Assembly: GCA_945906115.1 (NCBI GenBank)
Contig: CAMDQP010000063.1
Coordinates: forward strand, 1 to 6,346
Length of the DNA: 6,346 bases
Reading direction: 5' to 3'
Source of the DNA: Opitutus sp. GAS368
Lineage (GTDB): Bacteria > Verrucomicrobiota > Verrucomicrobiia > Opitutales > UBA953
Shown: positions 1 to 5,516 of the stretch, piece after piece
Position numbering within the stretch: the first letter of the stretch is position 1
How the letters are laid out: every line of letters starts with the position of its first letter
The notes under the pieces: generated by a model
The model's input: the letters and a program-made list of their open reading frames with translations, nothing else
The model's database searches: none
What the model was told of the DNA's origin: nothing
Position numbers and translations under genes: made by a program

Positions 1-689
1 ACGAGGCGATCGGAGCGGAGCGTCAGGCGGTGGTCGAGGATGCTGCCTTGGCCGGCGAGGTTGAAGAAGACGTGGTTGGTCAGGTTGCAGGCCGTCGGGG
101 CGTCGGTCGTCGCCGCGAAGTCGATGGTGAGTTCGTCGGCATGGTCAGGCAGGGTGTAGGTGACCGTCACGCTGAGCGTCCCTGGGTAGCCTTCCTCGCC
201 ATCGGGGCTGACGGTGGTCAGGCGGACCGCTGAGGCGTCGGCGGTGCGGATCGCTTCGGATTTCCAGACGCGCTTATCGAAGCCGCGGAGGCCGCCGTGG
301 AGATGGTTGCCATTATTATTCTGCGCGAGCGCAATGGTGCGGTCGTCGATGGTCAGTTGGCCGTTCGCGAGGCGGTTGGCGTACCGGCCGACGGTGCTGC
401 CAAGGAAGGGATTACCGGCGACGTAGTCTTCAAGCGAGCGGAGGCCGAGGGTGACTTCACCGAGCCGGCCTTGAATGTCCGGCACGCGAATCGAGGTGAG
501 CGTGGCGCCGAACTCGCTGACCGAGACTTCCATGCCGCGGGCATTCGTGAGCGTGTGGAGCTGGACCGGCTGGCCGTCGATGAGGCCGTGCTGGCGGCGC
601 AGGGCCAAGCCGGCACGACGCGAGCGACGGAGAATCAGGAAGCCCGTCACCAGGAGGGTGCCGTAGACCAGTGCTTCGGGGGAGAGCAT
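1..689 (-). CDS. galM: Aldose 1-epimerase (galactose mutarotase), N-terminal 229 residues; 3' end outside window
   Basis: Interconverts the alpha and beta anomers of galactose, glucose and related aldoses, feeding the Leloir pathway. Translation from the ATG at 689 gives 229 full codons with no stop before the window edge. From about residue 33 it follows the GalM fold: SEFGATLTSIRVPD at 58-71, VGRYANRLANG at 100-110 with the substrate-binding Arg, NNGNHLHGG at 125-133 with the conserved His131, and LTNHVFFNLAG at 203-213 with the catalytic-acid His206. The catalytic Glu and the later Asp lie beyond the edge. Residues 1-27 are unusual for the family: a hydrophobic stretch at about 6-20 followed by RRSRR, suggesting a membrane anchor with the enzyme on the cytoplasmic side. 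There is no Shine-Dalgarno sequence. A TTG at codon 28 would give a soluble, normal-length N-terminus and cannot be excluded. The gene is separated from prc by a terminator, so it is probably its own unit. Family assignment is firm; the start is less so. Confidence 0.93.
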   Translation of the reverse strand, partial: MLSPEALVYGTLLVTGFLILRRSRRAGLALRRQHGLIDGQPVQLHTLTNARGMEVSVSEFGATLTSIRVPDIQGRLGEVTLGLRSLEDYVAGNPFLGSTVGRYANRLANGQLTIDDRTIALAQNNNGNHLHGGLRGFDKRVWKSEAIRTADASAVRLTTVSPDGEEGYPGTLSVTVTYTLPDHADELTIDFAATTDAPTACNLTNHVFFNLAGQGSILDHRLTLRSDRL

Positions 690-692
690 GGC

Positions 693-724
693 GTTAAGTT
701 GTCGGGTGGGGATGTGGTCGGCAA
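693..724 (-). promoter_or_regulatory. Weak candidate promoter for galM
   Basis: Read on the minus strand, TTGCCG (724-719) and CTTAAC (698-693) could be -35 and -10 boxes with a 20-base spacer, which is longer than ideal. The -10 box would end 3 bases before the ATG, implying a start inside the annotated codons or no leader at all. That would instead favour a start codon further into the gene. The same TTGCC...TTAAC arrangement occurs before clpP. Matches to the sigma-70 consensus are partial, so this is only a candidate. Confidence 0.15.
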
Positions 725-766
725 ATCAAAGAACATCGCACGATGCGGGTGGCGGGAGATGCATCT

Positions 767-822
767 GGTAGGGCTGGCCATCCTTGGCCGGCCGCGGCCG
801 AGCAGGGATGCTCGGCCCTACC
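767..822. repeat. 56-bp quasi-palindromic intergenic element able to fold into a two-hairpin cloverleaf
   Basis: The outer arms GGTAGGG (767-773) and CCCTACC (816-822) are perfectly complementary. Between them are hairpin 1 (774-791: CTGGCCA, loop TCCT, TGGCCGG, with one T-G wobble), the self-complementary bridge CCGCGG (792-797) and hairpin 2 (798-815: CCGAGCA, loop GGGA, TGCTCGG). The left half (767-794) matches the reverse complement of the right half (795-822) at 22 of 28 positions. The differences in the stems compensate each other: G-C against A-T, C-G against G-C, and T-G against C-G. The symmetry and the intergenic position resemble REP/BIME-like dispersed palindromes. Only one full copy is visible, so dispersal in the genome is inferred. 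It sits between the prc terminator and galM. Confidence 0.8.
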
Positions 823-835
823 TCGTTGTGCACGT

Positions 836-866
836 AACAAAAAGGCCGCCCGGGTGGGCGGCCTTT
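836..866 (-). terminator. Rho-independent terminator of the clpP-rhomboid-prc operon
   Basis: Read on the minus strand this is AAAGGCCGCCC, loop ACCC, GGGCGGCCTTT, an 11-bp perfect stem (arms 856-866 and 841-851). The T-tract continues as TTGTT to 836, giving five consecutive T residues from the end of the stem. It begins 36 bases past the prc stop codon, in the right orientation and position to end the operon. The A run on the other side is only AAA on the opposite arm, so it is much weaker in the plus direction, where no gene needs it. Confidence 0.88.
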
Positions 867-869
867 GGA

Positions 870-897
870 GGACAGCATGTGGTGCTGTCCCTACCTC
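870..897. repeat. Small hairpin sharing the CCCTACCTC tail of the 56-bp element
   Basis: GGACAGCA (870-877), loop TGTGG, TGCTGTCC (883-890) is a perfect 8-bp stem. It runs into CTACCTC, so that CCCTACCTC at 889-897 is identical to 816-824 in the larger element. The AGCA...TGCT core also matches hairpin 2 of that element. It looks like a partial or degenerate relative of it. It begins 5 bases beyond the prc stop codon, upstream of the terminator in transcript order, so it could also act as a 3' stabilising stem. Confidence 0.55.
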
Positions 898-902
898 ATG
901 AC

Positions 903-3098
903 TTACTTAGTTTTGGTTTCCTTGGCCGCGGCAACCGAGGCACCGGGGAGGAGGGTAGTCCAGTCGGTCGCGATGCGCACCGCTTCCTGGAGCTGGATGT
1001 CGTAATCCGGCCAATCGTCATCTTCGAGGGGGTCGCGCATGCGGCTGGCCCGCTTGCTCTTCGCGGCGGAGCCCGGGCCTTCCTTTTTCTCCTGCTCGAT
1101 GGCCGCATCGAGTTTCACATCCTGGACCTTGAAGGCCTTCTTCGCGTAATCGGAGAGCTCGCGGCGGACCTGTTCGCGGAATTCCAGGTCATCCTTGCGC
1201 TCGGTGCTGCGCTGGTCGAGTGAGAGCGACACGTCCTTGCGGACCTGACGGCTCTTCGTCCAATCAATCGTGCGGGAGAGCGTGAGGAATTCTGGGAGCT
1301 CGGACTGGCGGCGGGTGGAGCCGGCGGCGAGCTGGGCGATGAGGCTGTCGGAAAGCTTGGCCTTCAGCCAATCGCCTTCGTCGGCCTTCGTGAGCGTGGG
1401 CGTGACAGAATCCCAAGGGAGGGGGCGGTCGAGGTCCGACTCGGAGACTGGGAGTACCGAATAGACGGAGGGCACCACGATGTCCGCCGGGACGCCCTTG
1501 AGCTGAATCGAAGAGCCGCTGGGGGCATACCACTTCTGGATGGTGACCTTCACCGCAGACTTAAGGTTCTTATCAAAGCGGCTCAACTCGATGATGTTCT
1601 GCACCGATCCCTTGCCGTGGGTATTCGTATCGCCGACGACGATGGCGCGACGGTGGTCGCGCATCGCACCGGCGAAGATCTCGGAGGCCGAAGCGGAGAG
1701 TTTCGTGGTCAACACGATCAGCGGGCCATTCCAGGCCACCTTCTCGTCTTCGTCGCGGTAGTCTTCCGAGCGGCCTTGGCTGTCGCGGACCTGAAGGACG
1801 GAGCCCTTCGGGATGAAGAGGCCGGAGATGTCGACCGCCTCGGTGAGGAGGCCGCCGCCGTTCTTGCGGAGATCCATGATGAGGGCCTTCATGCCCATCG
1901 CCTTGAGCTTATTGATGAGCTGCTCGATATCAGCCGAGGGACTGGAGCCGGAGCCGTCGGCGTTCTTGCCGTAGAACGAAGGAAGGTCGATGACGCCGAG
2001 GAGCAGCGTGCCATTGCCGTTCGGGACTTCGAAGGCCTTGGCGGAGGCCATCTGGCCGACGAGCTTGATCTGGTCGCGCTTGAGCACGATCGTCTTGCGG
2101 CCGCCAGCGGCCATATCGACGAGGAGGCGGACGGTGGTGCCTTGCTTGCCGCGGATGCGGCTGATCGCCTTTGAGAGGCGCATGCCGACGATGTCTTCCA
2201 TCTCGCCGGTAGCACCTTGGCCGACCGCGATAATCTTGTCACCCGACTTGGCCTGTCGGGAGAGGTCGAGCGGCCCCCCGGGAAGGATATCCTTGATGAC
2301 GCAGACCCCCTCTTCGTCCGAGAGCGTCGCCCCGATGCCCACGAGTGAGTTGCGCATCGCGATCTCGAACTCTTCCAGCGACTGCTGGGAGAAGAAGGTC
2401 GAGTGCGGGTCATACTGGCTCGAGTAGGAGTTAAGGAAGAGCTCCTCGACCTCGTGCTGATCGAAGTTAAGGTAGGTGCGGGTCTTGTCGTAGCGCTTCT
2501 TCAGGCGGGCGGCGGATTCCTTGGTCTTTTCGGGGGTGATCTCCGGCAGGGCCTGGTCCTTCGGGGACTTGGCGGCTCCGGTGCGATCTTCGCCGAGGAG
2601 TTCCGAAAGCATGTCGAGGCGGAGTCGGCGGGCCCAGAGTGCGTCGGCTGCTTCCTGGTTGGCGGGCCATTCGGCCTTCTTGCGATCGACCGGGAAAGTG
2701 CCCGGCTGGGTGAGGTCGATCGGTTGGTCGAGGGCGGCGAGGTTTGAGACCGTGCGCTCGTTGACCTTCTTCTTGAAGAGGGCGTAGATCTCGAAGGCTG
2801 GAGTCAGGTTGCCGCGCTGCAGGTAGAGATCGAGCGTCTTGCCGTAGCGGTTGACGAACTCGTCCACTTCTTCGGCCGTGAAGTACATCTTCGCGCCATC
2901 GAGGTTTTCGCAGTAGGTCTTCACGACGGAGTTCATGTCAATCGACCCCATGTCTTTCTTGCTGATGTGGAGCTTCTCGAGGAGCGCCGCGGTGGCGCGG
3001 GTCTCGTTTTGCATCGACTGCGTGGTGGTGAAGCCAGCGGTCTGGGCGGAGGCCAGCGCTGCCAGAAGGATCGGCAGCAGGAAAAGTCTGAGGCGCAT
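903..3098 (-). CDS. prc: Tail-specific carboxy-terminal processing protease (Prc/Tsp, family S41A), exported
   Basis: A periplasmic serine protease that recognises C-terminal tails through a PDZ domain and degrades or trims envelope proteins; in Escherichia coli Prc acts on FtsI and the MepS hydrolase. The 731 residues compare with 682 in E. coli Prc. Residues 1-18 are a Sec signal peptide with an ASA cleavage motif before Gln19 and no lipobox. Next come a helical N-terminal region (about 25-240), a PDZ domain (about 245-340, carboxylate-binding loop near VGIGATL 253-259), the S41 peptidase core (about 345-545) and a C-terminal DUF3340-type region (about 550-670). The catalytic Ser470 lies in SASASEIF and Lys496 in HGKGSVQ. 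Asp481 aligns with Asp441 of E. coli. QKWYAPSGSSIQLKGVPADI (521-540) is a further family signature. A Lys-rich linker and an acidic DPLEDDDWPDYD stretch extend the C-terminus. It is last in the operon, 20 bases after the rhomboid gene, with a C-rich leader and no Shine-Dalgarno sequence. It looks complete and active. Confidence 0.96.
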   Translation of the reverse strand: MRLRLFLLPILLAALASAQTAGFTTTQSMQNETRATAALLEKLHISKKDMGSIDMNSVVKTYCENLDGAKMYFTAEEVDEFVNRYGKTLDLYLQRGNLTPAFEIYALFKKKVNERTVSNLAALDQPIDLTQPGTFPVDRKKAEWPANQEAADALWARRLRLDMLSELLGEDRTGAAKSPKDQALPEITPEKTKESAARLKKRYDKTRTYLNFDQHEVEELFLNSYSSQYDPHSTFFSQQSLEEFEIAMRNSLVGIGATLSDEEGVCVIKDILPGGPLDLSRQAKSGDKIIAVGQGATGEMEDIVGMRLSKAISRIRGKQGTTVRLLVDMAAGGRKTIVLKRDQIKLVGQMASAKAFEVPNGNGTLLLGVIDLPSFYGKNADGSGSSPSADIEQLINKLKAMGMKALIMDLRKNGGGLLTEAVDISGLFIPKGSVLQVRDSQGRSEDYRDEDEKVAWNGPLIVLTTKLSASASEIFAGAMRDHRRAIVVGDTNTHGKGSVQNIIELSRFDKNLKSAVKVTIQKWYAPSGSSIQLKGVPADIVVPSVYSVLPVSESDLDRPLPWDSVTPTLTKADEGDWLKAKLSDSLIAQLAAGSTRRQSELPEFLTLSRTIDWTKSRQVRKDVSLSLDQRSTERKDDLEFREQVRRELSDYAKKAFKVQDVKLDAAIEQEKKEGPGSAAKSKRASRMRDPLEDDDWPDYDIQLQEAVRIATDWTTLLPGASVAAAKETKTK

Positions 3099-3118
3099 AA
3101 AGGGTGGGGTGGGGAAAC

Positions 3119-4012
3119 TTAGCGTAGGCGGGCGCTAAGTTCTTCGAGCCTACGTTTCTCGCTAGCAGTGAGCGAGCCGAATCCCTCAGCCGAAATCTTA
3201 TCCAGCAGGCTATCCATTTCGGTGCGGGCTTGGGCGGAAGTGAGCGGGCGGGATGAGGGATTCACCTCGGTCGGGGTCTCAAAAGCGGGGCTCGGAGCGT
3301 CGGTTGGCATGGGTTCCTGTACCTGAGCGTAACGGGGCGCCCAATTTGTCCGGTTGAGATAACGCCAGGCGAGCCAGCCGAAGATCAGGCCGCCGAGGTG
3401 GGCCGAGTGGGCAATGCCATCAGGCCAAGCGGCTTTCCATCCTTGCCATTCGTGGCGCCCAGGTAATTCCGAGAAGCCCCAGCCGAGGATCGTGAAGAGC
3501 GAGACCACGATAAGGAGCCAGCGGACCTTGAGCGTGACCGGGAGGAAGAAGAACAGCAGCAGCGTAATCTGGTGTTCGAGCTTATCGAGTAGCGCGACGA
3601 GCATCAGCGCGTAGACGCCGGCGGAGATACCGATGAGAGCGCCGTTTTGACTGCCGCCGAGGCCGGTGAGATACCAGGTGAGCGCACCGATGAGCGCGCC
3701 GCCGATAAGTACCTTCAGGAGCGTGACGGGTCCGTGCTCCTGCTCGACCGTCGCGCCGGTCCACCAAAGGACGAGCCCGTTACCGAGGAGATGCCAGAAC
3801 CCATCGTGCAGGAGCGCATGCGTGACCCACTGCCAAGGCAGCAGGGCGCTTTCTTTGAGTACCATCCAGCCGAGGAAGTCTGCGTGCGCAGATTCCTGGA
3901 TGAGGTTGAGGATGAAGAAGCCGACGAGTACGCCGACGACCCATGCCGTGAGTGAGATCGGCGTGCGTGGGGCTGAGTTGCCTCGCATGTAGGCCCGGTC
4001 GCCGATGCCCAT
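3119..4012 (-). CDS. Rhomboid family intramembrane serine protease with C-terminal DUF6576-like domain
   Basis: A polytopic inner-membrane protease expected to cut transmembrane segments of membrane proteins. The first hydrophobic helix is at about 21-38, followed by the L1 and TM2 region, where His74 and Asn78 in WHLLGN match the HxxxN oxyanion motif of GlpG. The nucleophile Ser130 lies in GISAG, and the general base His205 in AHSAHLGGLIFGW. Further membrane helices are visible at about 98-117, 127-142, 148-158, 163-180 and 203-217. A proline-rich cytosolic linker (about 225-257) leads to residues 258-297, whose DSLLDKISAEGFGSLTASEK resembles the DUF6576 tail known from rhomboids of Bacteroidota and relatives. 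The start at 4012 is 15 bases after the clpP stop. Met9 (3988) is a possible alternative. GAGGA overlapping the clpP stop is 12 bases from the ATG, too far for a good ribosome site. The catalytic dyad is intact and the substrate is unknown. Confidence 0.94.
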   Translation of the reverse strand: MGIGDRAYMRGNSAPRTPISLTAWVVGVLVGFFILNLIQESAHADFLGWMVLKESALLPWQWVTHALLHDGFWHLLGNGLVLWWTGATVEQEHGPVTLLKVLIGGALIGALTWYLTGLGGSQNGALIGISAGVYALMLVALLDKLEHQITLLLFFFLPVTLKVRWLLIVVSLFTILGWGFSELPGRHEWQGWKAAWPDGIAHSAHLGGLIFGWLAWRYLNRTNWAPRYAQVQEPMPTDAPSPAFETPTEVNPSSRPLTSAQARTEMDSLLDKISAEGFGSLTASEKRRLEELSARLR

Positions 4013-4027
4013 GCGCGTTGGCCGTCC

Positions 4028-4636
4028 TCAGAGCTTCTTCACGATTGCGTCGGCGAGGCCATACTCGATGGCCTCCTCGGCGGTCATGTAGAAGTCGCGG
4101 TCGGTGTCCTTGGTGACTTTTTCAATCTTCTGCTTCGAGGCCTTGGCGAGGATCTCGTTGAGCTCGGAGCGGAGGCGTTCCATTTCCTGGGCCTGAATGT
4201 GGATGTCCACGGCGGTGGCCTGGATGCGGCCCATGATGAGCGGCTGGTGGATCATTACGCGGGAATGGGGGAAGAGGAGTCGGTTGCCCTTTTCTTTGGG
4301 GGCCTGAAGGAGAATCGAGCCCATCGAGGCGGCCATACCGGTGACGACGACCTTCACGGGGGAGGTGATCATGCGGATGGTGTCATAGACGGCCATGCCG
4401 GAGGTAATCGAGCCGCCCGGGGTATTGATATAGAAGGTGATCTCCTTGCCGGGGTCGATGCCGTCTAGGTACAGCAGCTTCTCGACGATGTCGCGGGCGG
4501 AGGCGTCTTCGACAGCGCCCCACAGGAAGATTTTCCGCTGTTCGAGGAACTTTTTCTGGATGAGCATGGAGCTCGGGCCGCCGTCCTTAGGGGCGGCCGG
4601 GGTCTTCTCGTCCTCGTCTTCGTCTTCGTTACGCAT
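4028..4636 (-). CDS. clpP: ATP-dependent Clp protease proteolytic subunit, ClpP1-like variant with acidic N-terminus
   Basis: The serine peptidase chamber of the cytosolic Clp machine, which needs an AAA+ partner (ClpX, ClpA or ClpC); none is encoded here. The triad is intact: Ser104 in GMAASMGS, His130 in VMIHQPL and Asp181 in DTDRDFYM. YINTPGGSITSG (69-80) is the oxyanion-side signature. The length of 202 residues is normal. The N-terminus is not: the usual axial-loop stretch and its DIYSRLL motif are replaced by MRNEDEDEDEK and a Pro/Gly-rich linker before LIQKKFLEQRKIFLWG (25-40). That resembles the divergent ClpP1 of Chlamydia, so the organism may carry a second, canonical ClpP elsewhere. 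Met24 could be an alternative start and would remove the acidic tail. No Shine-Dalgarno sequence precedes the ATG at 4636. It is the first gene of the operon with rhomboid and prc, and diverges from the DJ-1/PfpI gene. Confidence 0.95.
   Translation of the reverse strand: MRNEDEDEDEKTPAAPKDGGPSSMLIQKKFLEQRKIFLWGAVEDASARDIVEKLLYLDGIDPGKEITFYINTPGGSITSGMAVYDTIRMITSPVKVVVTGMAASMGSILLQAPKEKGNRLLFPHSRVMIHQPLIMGRIQATAVDIHIQAQEMERLRSELNEILAKASKQKIEKVTKDTDRDFYMTAEEAIEYGLADAIVKKL
4611..4628. repeat. Short hexanucleotide repeat encoding the acidic tract of ClpP
   Basis: Three near-identical hexamers, TCCTCG TCTTCG TCTTCG on the plus strand, encode alternating Glu and Asp close to the ClpP N-terminus. 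One hexamer adds or removes two residues without a frameshift, so the acidic tract could vary in length between strains. Only three units are present, so slippage is a possibility rather than something shown. Confidence 0.5.
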
Positions 4637-4643
4637 GGGAGTC

Positions 4644-4674
4644 GTTAAATTGCCCGAATCCAGCCCCGTGGCAA
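4644..4674 (-). promoter_or_regulatory. Candidate promoter of the clpP operon
   Basis: On the minus strand TTGCCA (4674-4669) matches five of six -35 consensus bases. TTTAAC (4649-4644) matches four of six -10 bases at a 19-base spacing, slightly long. The -10 box would end 7 bases before the clpP ATG, so the transcript would start at or next to the start codon. A leaderless or nearly leaderless messenger would fit the absence of a Shine-Dalgarno sequence. Nothing better is seen between 4637 and 4821 in this direction. Confidence 0.3.
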
Positions 4675-4798
4675 GCGTGGGAAGGCGAAGCAGTCGGGGA
4701 AATCATTCACAAAAGGAGAGGCGCGAGGGGTGAATCCCGCCGGAGCGACGTCCCCGGCCCGCTTTTCAGGAACAAGTGGGTGGACGGGGAGGTCAGTT

Positions 4799-4804
4799 TA
4801 TAAA
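4799..4804 (+). promoter_or_regulatory. Candidate -10 box for the DJ-1/PfpI - isomerase operon
   Basis: TATAAA at 4799-4804 matches five of six consensus bases and is the most AT-rich point in a GC-rich gap. It lies inside the 10-bp palindrome GTTTATAAAC (4796-4805). Transcription would begin near 4811, giving a leader of about 11 bases that is C-rich and has no Shine-Dalgarno sequence. No recognisable -35 box is found 16-18 bases upstream, so an activator or another sigma factor may be involved. The rest of the divergent gap (4637-4821) shows no terminator or gene. Confidence 0.4.
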
Positions 4805-4821
4805 CCATCTCCCAACCCCCT

Positions 4822-5511
4822 ATGAAACTCCGTCTCCTCACCGCCGGCCTCCTCGGCCTTTGCGCCTTGGTCTCCGCCGCTGGCATCATTGATAACAAGA
4901 ACCAGGCCTCGATCTCCTCGGGCGCCGACAAGCCGGAAAATGCGAAGAAGCCTAAGGTGCTCATCGTCATCGGTGACGCCACCGAGCTGCTCGACACGAT
5001 GTATCCGGTCTACCGTCTGCAGGAAGCCGGTTTCCAGCCAATCTTCGCGACGCCCGAGAAGCGCGTCTACCAGACCGTGCTGCACGAGGTGAAGCCGGGA
5101 TGGACGATCACCAAGGAGTGGGAGGGCTACACCATTAACTCCGACATCGCCTTTAAAGACATCAAGCCCGAGAAGTACGCGGGTATCTTCTTCAGCGGCG
5201 GCCGTGCCCCCGAGTATATCCGCGAAGACGAGGCGCTCCTGGCCGCCACCCGTTGGTTCTGGGAGAATAAGAAGCCGATGATGAGCGTCTGCCACGGCGT
5301 CGAGATTCCCGCCCGCGCCGGTATTGTGAAGGGCCTCCGCATGGCCACTGTGCCGAAGTGCAAGTTCGACCTCGAGGTCTGTGGCGGCATCTTCGTGAAC
5401 GCCCCGGTCGTCATCGATCGCCACATGGTCAGCGGCCGTACCTTCCATGACAACGGCGCCTTTGTCGGCCCGTGGATCAAGATGCTCGAAGCCCAGCGCG
5501 ATCAGAAATAA
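4822..5511 (+). CDS. Exported DJ-1/PfpI family protein
   Basis: A member of the DJ-1/PfpI superfamily of class I glutamine amidotransferase-like proteins, which includes cysteine peptidases, glyoxalase III/deglycase-type enzymes and chaperones. The precise reaction cannot be read from sequence. Of 229 residues, the first 19-20 are a typical Sec signal peptide (basic start, leucine-rich core, VSA cleavage site). LGLC is a poor lipobox, so a free periplasmic protein is likely. After a polar linker the domain begins at KPKVLIVIGDATELLDTMYP (43-62), where Glu55 is in the position of the conserved acidic residue. SGGRAPEYI (125-133) forms the small-residue turn. Cys157 in SVCHG is the nucleophile elbow, followed by His158. 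The core has normal length and looks intact. It starts the plus-strand operon, 5 bases before the next exported protein, which suggests a joint periplasmic role. Confidence 0.92.
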   Translation: MKLRLLTAGLLGLCALVSAAGIIDNKNQASISSGADKPENAKKPKVLIVIGDATELLDTMYPVYRLQEAGFQPIFATPEKRVYQTVLHEVKPGWTITKEWEGYTINSDIAFKDIKPEKYAGIFFSGGRAPEYIREDEALLAATRWFWENKKPMMSVCHGVEIPARAGIVKGLRMATVPKCKFDLEVCGGIFVNAPVVIDRHMVSGRTFHDNGAFVGPWIKMLEAQRDQK

Positions 5512-5516
5512 ACGCC

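Noticed and set aside
757..766. 10-bp palindrome AGATGCATCT next to the 56-bp element
   Set aside because: It is short, has no second copy in the window, and shows no link to a promoter box, so it is not supported as an operator or att site.
297..1223. Plus-strand open frame of 308 codons spanning the galM-prc gap
   Set aside because: It lies antisense to galM and prc, whose minus-strand translations carry clear family motifs, and it crosses a terminator and repeat. Its translation has no recognisable domain. It is a by-product of GC-rich antisense sequence.
1617..2174. Plus-strand open frame of 185 codons inside prc
   Set aside because: It is fully antisense to the PDZ and peptidase core of prc, and has the composition of a shadow frame.
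2545..2600. Possible loss of function in prc, given weak conservation around residues 167-185
   Set aside because: This lies in the variable N-terminal helical region. The reading frame is continuous, and Ser470, Asp481 and Lys496 are all present.
4705..4735. Inverted repeat ATTCAC...GTGAAT in the divergent promoter gap, a possible operator
   Set aside because: The arms are only 6 bases with a 19-base spacer and do not extend outward. This is expected by chance in a gap of this size.
4798..5448. Minus-strand open frame of 216 codons opposite the DJ-1/PfpI gene
   Set aside because: The plus strand encodes a full signal peptide and nucleophile elbow here. The antisense translation is rich in Asp, Gly, His and Leu, typical of a shadow frame, and resembles no family.
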